Source: Pedobacter sp. D749 (lineage in GTDB: Bacteria; Bacteroidota; Bacteroidia; Sphingobacteriales; Sphingobacteriaceae). From it: DNA of 64,000 bases. Positions 38,129 through 45,656 of the stretch are shown in pieces; the stretch's first letter is position 1; the number at the start of each line of letters is the position of its first letter. Where the stretch lies: the NCBI RefSeq assembly GCF_019317285.1, contig NZ_CP079218.1, positions 5,642,001-5,706,000 of the forward strand. Direction: 5' to 3'. A model generated the notes under the pieces. It made no database searches, was not told the DNA's origin, and worked only from the letters and a program-made list of their open reading frames with translations. A program made the position numbers and the translations under genes.

Positions 38129-38962
38129 ATGAAAAATAACGTAAAAAGATTATTCAGTATTCTATCTCTTTTAATACTTATTGTAATTACAACAGTAAAG
38201 TGTAAGAAAGATGCAGAAGAGATTGCTCCTGTGGTAGATGAACCTAAACCAACTGCAGGTTTTGATTATGCCGTAGCCAGTCCGACAAAGTTTTTAGAAT
38301 ACCAGTTTACGGGTACCTCTACAAACTATAAAACTTTGTTATGGCAATTTGGCGATGACAGTACATCTGTAGCGGTTAATCCAAAACACGTGTATCGTTT
38401 TCCAGGCAAATATAAAGTTACTTTAACCACCAGAAACAGCCAGGGCTATTCGGCTGCAAAAGAAGTGCTTCTAAATATTGTAGATCCAAATTTCGATCCA
38501 ACAAAAATTGGGGAGAATTATATGCAGACAGTTGGCGGCATATTCTCGGTAAATTTAGAGGCTGGCGCTGGACCTAATTCTGATGAGGGATCAAAAAAAC
38601 TGGTTGATGGCGATACCAAAACCAAATTTTTGCAGGCAGGTTTTGATGGTACTCAAAGATGTACTTTCGAGCTTGCAACACCACAGGTAGTTGGTGCTTA
38701 TACTTTAACTTCAGGAAACGACGCTGAAGACAGAGATCCCAGGTATTGGATTTTACAGGGATCATTAGATGGTATTCAGTATACAGACCTACATACGGTA
38801 ACCACTTGTCCATGGCCAGCGCAAGGTGAGAGAAATGTTACTAAAAGGTATTATTTCGACAACTTTGTTGCTTATAAATTTTACCGTCTTTATATCAAAG
38901 CCAACAGGGGAAGCAGGGTTTTCCAATTATCTGAGTGGACCATCAATAAAAAACAACCTTAA
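38129..38962 (+). CDS. Lipoprotein with PKD and F5/8 type C-like (discoidin) domains
   Basis: The product is 277 residues. The signal (IVITTVKC) has a lipobox weaker than its neighbours'. A PKD domain follows at about 48-120 (YQFTGTSTNYKTLLWQFGDDSTSVAVNPKHVYRFPGKYKVTLTTRN, with the typical WxFGDG-like core). A discoidin-like module occupies about 130-277 (KKLVDGDTKTKFLQAGF, YTLTSGNDAEDRDPRYWILQGSLDGIQY, YKFYRLYI). The second module is clearly homologous to the C-terminus of the product of 25550-26671. This is the last gene of the operon; an intrinsic terminator follows at 38990. Confidence 0.8.
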   Translation: MKNNVKRLFSILSLLILIVITTVKCKKDAEEIAPVVDEPKPTAGFDYAVASPTKFLEYQFTGTSTNYKTLLWQFGDDSTSVAVNPKHVYRFPGKYKVTLTTRNSQGYSAAKEVLLNIVDPNFDPTKIGENYMQTVGGIFSVNLEAGAGPNSDEGSKKLVDGDTKTKFLQAGFDGTQRCTFELATPQVVGAYTLTSGNDAEDRDPRYWILQGSLDGIQYTDLHTVTTCPWPAQGERNVTKRYYFDNFVAYKFYRLYIKANRGSRVFQLSEWTINKKQP

Positions 38963-38989
38963 GTAATAAGCGCTCCACACAATTTGAAG

Positions 38990-39024
38990 AATACATGAGG
39001 CTTAAAAACTTCATGTATTTTTTT
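38990..39024 (+). terminator. Rho-independent terminator of the double SusCD operon
   Basis: AATACATGA (38990-38998) pairs with TCATGTATT (39011-39019), with a 12-nt loop and T residues continuing to 39024. It stands 27 nt after the last lipoprotein gene. Confidence 0.75.
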
Positions 39025-39140
39025 AAAGAAGTCAAGTTAGAATAACGGACAGGCCATAAAACTTGACTTCTTTGAGATTTATTTTTAAATAAAAGAAGTC
39101 AAGTTTGCCGGCATTCTGTTCGTTAAAACTTGACTTCTTT
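39025..39140. repeat. Doubled inverted repeat: four copies of a 14-bp arm
   Basis: AAAGAAGTCAAGTT occurs at 39025-39038 and 39092-39105, and its complement AACTTGACTTCTTT at 39060-39073 and 39127-39140. This gives two adjacent hairpins with loops of about 21 nt. The loops are related in inverted sense: the first contains TAACGGACAGGCC and the complement of the second reads TAACGAACAGAATGCC. The second unit is thus an inverted copy of the first. It lies between a terminator and the next promoter. Confidence 0.75.
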
Positions 39141-39186
39141 AGACTCTGTTTTAAATGTCGTTCAGACAATTAAAAATCGGCTTCTC

Positions 39187-39218
39187 TTGCAAAAAGTAAA
39201 TTATATTTTATACATTAG
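39187..39218 (+). promoter_or_regulatory. Candidate promoter of the DUF4965 gene
   Basis: TTG (39187-39189), a 21-bp spacer and TACATTAG (39211-39218) match the Bacteroidota pattern with one mismatch in TAnnTTTG. The operator at 39215-39234 overlaps the -7 box and the expected start near 39225. Confidence 0.4.
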
Positions 39219-39234
39219 TAAAACGTTTAACTAA
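39215..39234. promoter_or_regulatory. LacI-type operator at the DUF4965 gene promoter
   Basis: TTAGTAAAACGTTTAACTAA is a 20-bp dyad with only one mismatched pair, around the same AAACGTTT core as the sites at 20613 and 20825. Its half-site spacing is identical to that of the 20613 site (mismatch at the same position), so one regulator may bind all three. Confidence 0.55.
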
Positions 39235-39286
39235 GCGTTACATCTAACCAGAATATAACATCATATTTTCGATACACACACAAATT

Positions 39287-41761
39287 ATGAACAAAACCAA
39301 CACTTTAAAATTCTTAGGCATACTAGGCTGCATGTTTGTAGGCAGTTTGCTAAAGGCGCAGGAGCGCAAAGCCCCGGCTTATCCCCTAATTACGCACAAT
39401 ACCTATTTCAGTATCTGGTCTAACACAGATAAATTAAACGAGTCTTCAACCCAACATTGGACCGGGGCCGATCATTCTCTTTTAGGTATGATTAATGTTG
39501 ATGGAGGGATTTATCGTTTTTTGGGTAAAGAAACCACTACCTATAAAACGGTTGTACCTGCATCAGATGAAAAAGGATACGTTGTAAAATATACAGAAAC
39601 CGAACCTCAGGGTGATTGGAAAGCTGCAAACTATACCACGAGCAATTGGCAAACAGGTAACGCACCGATAGGAGATGATGCCAAAAACGTAAAAACATTG
39701 TGGAAATCGCACGATATCTGGGTTAGAAGAACCTTTAATGTAGCCAATCCGGCATCAATAAACGAACTTTTTTTAAAGATCAACCATGATGATAATATTG
39801 AGGTTTACCTAAACGGAAAGAAAATCTACACTAAAGAAGGCTGGACCAATAACTTCCAATACATTGCCTTAAGCAATAGTGATAAAAGTGCTTTAAAAGC
39901 CGGATCGAATGTAATTGCCATTCACCTCATTAATACCGCCGGTGGCCGTTTCCTGGATTTTGGTCTGGTAGAAAAACTAAAAGACAATGCCGAAAAGGTA
40001 CAGCTGGCTAAACAAAAAAGTGTTGATATCAATGCCACGCAAACCATTTATAACTTTACCTGCGGTAAGATCGATCTAAAATTAACTTTTACCTCTCCCT
40101 TGTTAATGAACGATTTGGGTTTATTTGCACGCCCGGTTTCTTATGTTTCCTATCAGGTAAAAGCAAATGACGGTAAAACACACCAGGTAAAGGTATACCT
40201 GAGTGCATCGTCAAATATCGCAGTTTACCGTCCTACGCAGGAAGTAACGGCGAGCAAATACAGCACGGCCAAATTATCAGTATTAAAAACGGGTACCGTA
40301 GAACAACCCATTTTGCAAAAGGCAAGTGATGATATGCGCATTGATTGGGGTTACTTTTATGTGGCAACGCCGAAAGCAAGCAATGCCATCCAGTTTGTAA
40401 CGGACGAGAAAGATGCAGCCGATGCTTTTAGAAAAGGCAATTCTGCTTCTACAGCTAAACAAGGCAAAATGCTTGCATTGAATACCGTTATTCCGTTTGG
40501 TACAGTCGGTAAGGCTGCGGTAGAAAAATATGTTGAATTAGGCTATGATGAAATTTATTCGGTTCAATATTTTAATAAAAATTTAAGACCATGGTGGAAT
40601 ACCTCAGGTAAAGAAACCATCAAGGCACAATTGACCGCTGCGGCCGATGAGTACAAAACTGTGATTCAGAAATGCGAGACATTTAACAAAAAATTATATG
40701 CCGATGCCTTAAAATCTGGCGGTAAAGAATATGCCGATTTATGTGTTTTAGGTTACCGCCAGAGCATTGCCGCTCATACGTTGGTAAAGAGCCCGCAAGG
40801 TGAGATTTTGTGGTTATCTAAAGAAAACAACAGTGGTGGTTTCATTAACACCGTCGATGTAACTTACCCTTCGGCACCATTATACCTGATTTATAATCCT
40901 GAATTGTTACAGGGCATGTTGAACGGCATTTTCTATTTCAGCGAAAGCGGAAAATACCCTCACCCTTGGGCCGCGCACGATCTGGGAACTTATCCGTTAG
41001 CAAACGGGCAGACTTATGGCGAGCCAATGCCGGTTGAAGAATCGGGCAACATGATTATTTTAACCGCAGCAATTGCCAAAGCACAGGGGAATGCCAATTA
41101 CGCCAAAGCGCACTGGAAAACTTTAACCACCTGGGTTGATTATTTAACCAAAGAAGGCCTGGATCCGAAAACACAGTTGTGTACCGATGATTTTGCCGGT
41201 CACCTGGCCCGTAATGCCAACTTATCGGTAAAAGCAATTGTAGGCATTGCCTGTTATGCGCAAATGGCACAAACCCTTGGTTATGATGATGTAGCCAAAA
41301 AATACCGTGCAATAGCCGAAACTATGGTGCCAAAATGGATAGAAATGGCTGATGCCGGCGACCATTATGCCTTAACCTTTGATAATAAAAACACCTGGAG
41401 CCAGAAATATAACCTGGTTTGGGATAAGGTTTTAAATTTAAACCTGTTCCCTCAAAAAATATATGATACTGAAACTAAATATTACCTGACGAAACAAAAT
41501 AAATACGGTATCCCATTAGATAGCAGAAAAGCTTATACTAAAAACGACTGGATTTTGTGGACTGCCACTTTTGCACCAACCCAAAAAGAATTCGAGGCTT
41601 TGGTGCACCCTGTTTATAAACACGCCATCGAAACCGAATCAAGAGTGCCTTTAAACGATTTTTACGATTCGAACACCGGTATCCGCGATAACTTTAAAGC
41701 GCGGAGTGTAGTTGGCGGTTTTTATATGAAGATGCTTGCCGATAAATTAGCTGGCAAATAA
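39287..41761 (+). CDS. DUF4965/DUF1793 'glutaminase-family' protein with inserted galactose-binding-like domain
   Basis: The 824-residue protein has a signal peptide ending LLKAQ. The N-terminal strands PAYPLITHNTYFSIWS and LNESSTQHWTGADHSLLGMINVDG are typical of DUF4964/DUF5127. Residues of about 90-235 interrupt this with a galactose-binding-like module (WKAANYTTSNWQTGNAPIG, DIWVRRTFNV, LKINHDDNIEVYLNGKKIY). DUF4965 and DUF1793 follow, an alpha/alpha barrel with NSGGFINTVDVTYPSAPLYL, HPWAAHDLGTYP and ESGNMIILTAAIA. The family is named for fungal glutaminase A, but its activity in Bacteroidota is not settled; a glycan-active role is possible. The shared operator ties it to the upstream operon. 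Confidence 0.82.
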   Translation: MNKTNTLKFLGILGCMFVGSLLKAQERKAPAYPLITHNTYFSIWSNTDKLNESSTQHWTGADHSLLGMINVDGGIYRFLGKETTTYKTVVPASDEKGYVVKYTETEPQGDWKAANYTTSNWQTGNAPIGDDAKNVKTLWKSHDIWVRRTFNVANPASINELFLKINHDDNIEVYLNGKKIYTKEGWTNNFQYIALSNSDKSALKAGSNVIAIHLINTAGGRFLDFGLVEKLKDNAEKVQLAKQKSVDINATQTIYNFTCGKIDLKLTFTSPLLMNDLGLFARPVSYVSYQVKANDGKTHQVKVYLSASSNIAVYRPTQEVTASKYSTAKLSVLKTGTVEQPILQKASDDMRIDWGYFYVATPKASNAIQFVTDEKDAADAFRKGNSASTAKQGKMLALNTVIPFGTVGKAAVEKYVELGYDEIYSVQYFNKNLRPWWNTSGKETIKAQLTAAADEYKTVIQKCETFNKKLYADALKSGGKEYADLCVLGYRQSIAAHTLVKSPQGEILWLSKENNSGGFINTVDVTYPSAPLYLIYNPELLQGMLNGIFYFSESGKYPHPWAAHDLGTYPLANGQTYGEPMPVEESGNMIILTAAIAKAQGNANYAKAHWKTLTTWVDYLTKEGLDPKTQLCTDDFAGHLARNANLSVKAIVGIACYAQMAQTLGYDDVAKKYRAIAETMVPKWIEMADAGDHYALTFDNKNTWSQKYNLVWDKVLNLNLFPQKIYDTETKYYLTKQNKYGIPLDSRKAYTKNDWILWTATFAPTQKEFEALVHPVYKHAIETESRVPLNDFYDSNTGIRDNFKARSVVGGFYMKMLADKLAGK

Positions 41762-41785
41762 ATTTACCCTTTTAAATTAACAATC

Positions 41786-41820
41786 AAAGGTTCTACATAT
41801 AGTTTGTAGAGCCTTTTTTA
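41786..41820 (+). terminator. Rho-independent terminator after the DUF4965 gene
   Basis: AAAGGTTCTACA (41786-41797) pairs with TGTAGAGCCTTT (41805-41816) with one T-G wobble and a 7-nt loop, followed by T residues. It is 25 nt after the stop codon. Confidence 0.75.
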
Positions 41821-41931
41821 TTTCCCCATAGACTGAATAAGCAGGTATTATTCTATCGGTTGGTGTCGCATCGACCGAAATAAAAGATGTTTTTATTAGG
41901 AAATGGGCGTGCAGTGGTTCTTAGAGTCGCT

Positions 41932-41995
41932 CAGTCCCGCCATTCGCTATAGCTCCGATGGAAGGAATCGGAGGCTGCCGCTGCTGTCGGGTTTA
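41932..41995 (-). repeat. Dispersed palindromic repeat, copy 1; rest of gap 41821-42214 gene-free
   Basis: Read on the minus strand from 41995, this begins TAAACCCGACAGCAGCGG, has an internal hairpin CTCCGAT/ATCGGAG, and ends GGCGGGACTG. The copy at 62735-62796 aligns along its whole length, with the hairpin sequence changed but still paired. The flanking 42000-42130 is GC-richer than neighbouring DNA and contains no coding frame I would support. Confidence 0.65.
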
Positions 41996-42214
41996 GGAAC
42001 AATGGTTTCTGCATCCTGCAACCCCGAAAGAAATGCTGTTTTGGTCCAATAGCCCCGGTTGCAGCGCTACCCTGCAGCAACGAGGTACGAGGAAGCGAAG
42101 CGTATAAGCGTAAAACGGGAAGGAACTGACTGTTTAGTACAGGTATTGCGCTCCAAGTGCAAAATGGTGTTTTATCCTTTTGTAGTTTATCCTTGACTTG
42201 CGCTTATGTTTTCA

Positions 42215-43315
42215 TCAAAACTCAAACTCCAGTTGATTACTTTCGGGCTTTTCGATTCCCACATCATCATAAAACCGCGATAAGGTAATGCCTAAAAGCC
42301 TCACCTGCGTTGTACCGATAGCTGCCTCTTCCAAAAGTTTAATCGCCTCGGCATAAATGACTTCGGCTTTGTTTATGGGTATAGCAAAAGAACGGCTGCG
42401 CGTAATGAGTTTAAAATCTGCAAATTTAATTTTTAAGGTTACGGTTTTGCCTTTTAATTGATGTTTTTCCAAACGTTTAGCTACGGTTTCACTGATCTGT
42501 TTTAGCAGATCGTGCATCACCGAATCTTCATTGGTATCTTCCGAAAAGGTGTCTTCTGCGCCTACTGATTTGGTTTCGCGATGCGACTGAACTGGACGTT
42601 CGTCAATACCACGAACAATTTTATAATAAAACCTCCCTGATTTACCGAATTGGGCAACAAGCTGGGCTTCTGTTAATTTTTTTAAATCGGCACCGGTATT
42701 AATCTGCATGGCCTTCATTTTGGCACCGGTAACTTTGCCTACCCCAAAGAACTTTTCAACAGGAAGTTTTTCCATAAAAGATTCAATCTTCGATGGGCCA
42801 ATAAAAGTTAAGCCATCAGGTTTGTTCATGTCTGAGGCTACTTTAGCCACAAATTTATTGATCGATACACCTGCAGAAGCCGTTAAGTTTAGCTCATTTT
42901 TAATGGCATCTTTTATTGATTGTGCAATATCAATTGCTGATCCAATTCCGAGTTTATCTTCCGTAACATCGAGATAAGCTTCATCCAGTGAAAGGGGTTC
43001 TATGATATCGGTGTACCGGCTAAAAATTTCCCTAATTGCTTTAGAAACTGCGGTATAAGCATCAAACCGTGGGTATACAAAAATTGCTGTGGGACAAAGC
43101 TGATAGGCTTTGCTGCATGACATTGCCGAACGGATTCCATATTGCCGCGCTTCGTAACTTGCTGTTGCCACCACACCACGGCTATCGGGTTTGCCACCAA
43201 CCACTAAGGGCTTTCCACGGTATTCAGGAAAATCGCGTTGCTCTACAGATGCATAAAAAGCATCCATATCAATATGAATTATTTTTCTTAAAACCGGTGG
43301 ATTTAAATCAGACAT
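42215..43315 (-). CDS. dinB: DNA polymerase IV (Y-family)
   Basis: The 366-residue protein has the DinB motifs HIDMDAFYASVEQRD (first catalytic Asp), VVGGKPDSRGVVATASYEAR, and SLDEAYLDVTE (catalytic Asp-Glu). The helix-hairpin-helix FFGVGKVTGAKMKAMQINTGADL and the little-finger domain (SVGAEDTFSEDT, LKIKFADFKLITRSRS) follow. The C-terminus ends NQLEFEF, a plausible beta-clamp-binding motif. It performs translesion, error-prone DNA synthesis in the cytoplasm. I saw no LexA-type operator upstream. It runs opposite to both neighbouring carbohydrate loci. Confidence 0.97.
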   Translation of the reverse strand: MSDLNPPVLRKIIHIDMDAFYASVEQRDFPEYRGKPLVVGGKPDSRGVVATASYEARQYGIRSAMSCSKAYQLCPTAIFVYPRFDAYTAVSKAIREIFSRYTDIIEPLSLDEAYLDVTEDKLGIGSAIDIAQSIKDAIKNELNLTASAGVSINKFVAKVASDMNKPDGLTFIGPSKIESFMEKLPVEKFFGVGKVTGAKMKAMQINTGADLKKLTEAQLVAQFGKSGRFYYKIVRGIDERPVQSHRETKSVGAEDTFSEDTNEDSVMHDLLKQISETVAKRLEKHQLKGKTVTLKIKFADFKLITRSRSFAIPINKAEVIYAEAIKLLEEAAIGTTQVRLLGITLSRFYDDVGIEKPESNQLEFEF

Positions 43316-43557
43316 GTAATGATCTAAATTTCGTGATTTTTATCAGGATTATTGAGCTAGATTTTTTTTCTTTACAAAATATGGAGGGAGTACCGACTTT
43401 GTTTAAGCAATTGCCTGAACGGTTTTATTTAAGGGGATTGAATAATAAGATTTTGAGCGAAGCTAAATTTATGAAGGCAGATCTCTCCGTTCTGCTGCGC
43501 GCCAGTCGAGATGACGATCGTTTCGGAAAGCCATACACCTTAACCTTACACCTTTAT

Positions 43558-43917
43558 CTAGTCCAACAATACTTCCACCTTATTCAGCAGCGAATCCATC
43601 TCGAATGGTTTCTCCATAAAATCATTAGCACCTGCATCGATTGCAGATTGCCTGATGTCTCTACTGGCGGAGATCATTAAAATTGGAATTTTACTAAATT
43701 CCGGATTGTTTTTAAGTTGCCTGCATATGTCCCTGCCATCATATCCACTCATCCAAATATCGAGCATAATCAGGTCTGGCTTGTTTTTTACCGCATCTAT
43801 TACTGCCCCACCGTCATATGTAAATTCAACATCATAGCCCATTACTTCCAAAATCATAGTCACAGCATCAACAATTCCTTCGTCATCATCGGCGATGAAT
43901 ATTTTCTTATTTCCCAT
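43558..43917 (-). CDS. Stand-alone response-regulator receiver protein
   Basis: The 119-residue protein is a single CheY-like receiver domain. It shows the acidic pocket ADDDEG (near residues 9-12), the phospho-acceptor Asp in MLDIWMSGYDG (near 53), the conserved Ser in ISASRD and the Lys in MEKPFE (near 103). No output domain is present. It may act as a phosphate shuttle or by protein-protein interaction. No histidine kinase gene is adjacent; the nearest gene on the same strand is dinB, 242 nt downstream, so its partner must be elsewhere. Confidence 0.92.
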   Translation of the reverse strand: MGNKKIFIADDDEGIVDAVTMILEVMGYDVEFTYDGGAVIDAVKNKPDLIMLDIWMSGYDGRDICRQLKNNPEFSKIPILMISASRDIRQSAIDAGANDFMEKPFEMDSLLNKVEVLLD

Positions 43918-44210
43918 TTTTTAATTTTATTTCATCTAGTTTTGTTTGCAATAGGTAAATGAGAAGGTGATTAATAGCGTATAATGATTAATGCAGTAAA
44001 GATGCTTTTTGTTTTAAAAAAAATGAATATTTATTTAAAGAATTTTACCAATTGGCGATTATATATGGTTTTTAGACTAGATTTCTTAGCAAAATGCTTA
44101 GCTATGTAATAGAATGCGAAACGCAGAATTTTAAAGCTTATAAATATTTCGGACATTTATCGTTTATATTTACAGCGTTTATTCGACTTAATTGGGTTTA
44201 ACAGCCAAAA

Positions 44211-45227
44211 ATGGATAGTATTAATATAAAAAAGTTAGCAGAAGCATTAAAATTATCTACTTCTACAATTTCGAGGGCTTTTAGGGATAATAGTGACATT
44301 AATAGTGTTACCAAAGAGCGTATACTGGCCAAGGCGAAAGAGTTAAACTACCAGCCCAACCATTACGCCAGTAATTTAAGGGAGCAAAAAAGTAAAACCA
44401 TTGCCGTCATCGTTCCCGAATTAGCGAACAATTATTTTTCGCAGGCCATTCACGGTATTGAGCGGGTAGCCAGAGAAAATGGTTACCATATTCTGATTTA
44501 CGTAACCGATGATGATTATAAAAAGGAAGTAACTTTCATTCGCCACTTACACAATGGCAGGGCCGATGGCATTATCATGTCCGTTTCAGGAGAAGCCAAT
44601 GATCATAATTACCTCAATAAATTTGGCACCAAAAGGCTACCTCTTGTGTTTTTCGATCGTATTTATGAAGACATTGATACTCCAAGGGTCATTACAAATG
44701 ATTATAACAGCAGTTTTCTGGCAACAGAACATTTAATAGAGCAGGATTGTAAAAGAATTGCTTACCTGGTGGTGAATAAAAGTTTATCTATAGGTAAGAC
44801 CCGTATGCAGGGCTATCTTGATGCACTGGCCAAACACCAGATTCCTTTCGAAGAAAATTTAATTGTAGATTGCAGTAACAGCTATGAAGAAAATAGTGTG
44901 ATCATTAAAGAGGCTTTAATGCAATTGAAACCAGAGGGTGTTTTTACCTCGGTAGAGCGCTTGGCTTTTGCTACCTATTATGCTTGTTACGATCTCAATA
45001 TTAACATTCCGAAAGATTTAAAGGTGATCAGTTTCTCGAGTTTGGAAATCGCCCCTTTGTTAAATCCTTCACTTACTACGATCACCCAACCGGCCACCGA
45101 AATAGGAGAGGAAGCGGCTAAATTGTTGTTTACTATTTTAGATGATCATGCCGATAAGAACCTGCCAAACGAGGTGGTTTTAGCATCTAAAATTATCAAG
45201 CGGAATTCTACCGTAAATGGTAAATAA
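44211..45227 (+). CDS. LacI-family transcriptional regulator of the maltodextrin locus
   Basis: The 338-residue protein has an N-terminal LacI helix-turn-helix (INIKKLAEALKLSTSTISRAFRD), the hinge helix region (AKELNYQPNHYASNLREQ) and a periplasmic-binding-protein-like effector domain (IAVIVPELANNYFSQAIHGIERVARENGYHILIYVTDD, GIIMSVSGE, VVNKSLSIGKTRMQGYLDAL, TITQPATEIGEEAAKLLF). It lies directly upstream of the SusCDE/amylase genes and two GGGAACGTTCCC palindromes, so it very probably controls them. Maltose or a maltooligosaccharide as effector is inference from the neighbours. Confidence 0.93.
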   Translation: MDSINIKKLAEALKLSTSTISRAFRDNSDINSVTKERILAKAKELNYQPNHYASNLREQKSKTIAVIVPELANNYFSQAIHGIERVARENGYHILIYVTDDDYKKEVTFIRHLHNGRADGIIMSVSGEANDHNYLNKFGTKRLPLVFFDRIYEDIDTPRVITNDYNSSFLATEHLIEQDCKRIAYLVVNKSLSIGKTRMQGYLDALAKHQIPFEENLIVDCSNSYEENSVIIKEALMQLKPEGVFTSVERLAFATYYACYDLNINIPKDLKVISFSSLEIAPLLNPSLTTITQPATEIGEEAAKLLFTILDDHADKNLPNEVVLASKIIKRNSTVNGK

Positions 45228-45312
45228 AGCCCTTGAAAACGGACTGATTTTTAGCCCGAAATTTTCAAAAAAATTCTTCACTTAGTGTAAAATAAGCAGA
45301 ATTCTGATTGAT

Positions 45313-45332
45313 TTTCGGGAACGTTCCCGAAA
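45313..45332. promoter_or_regulatory. LacI-family operator 1 (perfect 20-bp palindrome)
   Basis: TTTCGGGAACGTTCCCGAAA is perfectly symmetric with a central CG, typical of LacI-family sites. It lies 85 bp after the LacI gene and about 214 bp before the predicted susC promoter. The centre-to-centre distance to operator 2 is 44 bp. Confidence 0.75.
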
Positions 45333-45353
45333 GATGACTGAATTTTGATCTAA

Positions 45354-45379
45354 TTTTTTCGGGAACGTTCCCGAAAAAA
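45354..45379. promoter_or_regulatory. LacI-family operator 2 (perfect 26-bp palindrome)
   Basis: The core CGGGAACGTTCCCG (45360-45373) is the same as in operator 1, and here the symmetry extends through six T and six A residues on either side. Two near-identical perfect palindromes 44 bp apart are very unlikely by chance and indicate cooperative binding. Confidence 0.78.
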
Positions 45380-45395
45380 GCCTTAAAAATGGCTT

Positions 45396-45412
45396 AGTGT
45401 AATTATTACACT
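45396..45412. promoter_or_regulatory. Further palindrome AGTGTAAT-T-ATTACACT
   Basis: An 8-bp perfect inverted pair around one base lies 16 bp after operator 2. The half-site TTAGTGTAA also occurs at about 45283-45291, on the other side of the operators. It could be a second regulator's site or a small hairpin. Confidence 0.35.
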
Positions 45413-45526
45413 TAAAATTAAAAATTTATGTTTTTAATTTATTGATTATCAAATAAATATTAATTTATTAATTAATTAATGTTGTTTTTGAATTAGCGAA
45501 AAAAGTTGGTTTTTACGAATATTTTC

Positions 45527-45556
45527 TTGTCAATATTTTAGCCAAAAATATATTTT
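45527..45556 (+). promoter_or_regulatory. Candidate promoter of the susCDE operon
   Basis: TTG (45527-45529), a 19-bp spacer and TATATTTT (45549-45556) match TTG / TAnnTTTG with one mismatch. The predicted leader is about 95 nt. The surrounding DNA is very AT-rich, so alternatives are possible. Confidence 0.4.
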
Positions 45557-45656
45557 TTAAATAAATTTTGAAATATCATTAACAGCTGTAAATTAGGCCT
45601 GTGTGTAAATCACTATAATATTTAACCAAATTTTTATACTTAAACGAGCTTCAAAT

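Noticed and set aside
20996..41761. Integrated mobile element (because of its size and uniform lipoprotein content)
   Set aside because: No integrase, tRNA boundary, direct repeats or change in codon style could be seen; large SusCD loci are normal in this phylum.
43480..43530. Stretch with ATCTCTCCGTTCTGCTGCG and GTCGAGATGACG
   Set aside because: It looks like a dispersed Pedobacter repeat I remember, but there is only one copy here and no internal symmetry, so I did not annotate it.
43069..43680. 203-codon plus-strand frame
   Set aside because: It spans the antisense of dinB and of the receiver gene plus the gap between them; both minus-strand genes are certain.
45234..45275. Terminator after the LacI gene (TTGAAAA ... 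TTTTCAA)
   Set aside because: The stem is short and AT-rich with a long loop and is followed by A residues instead of T.
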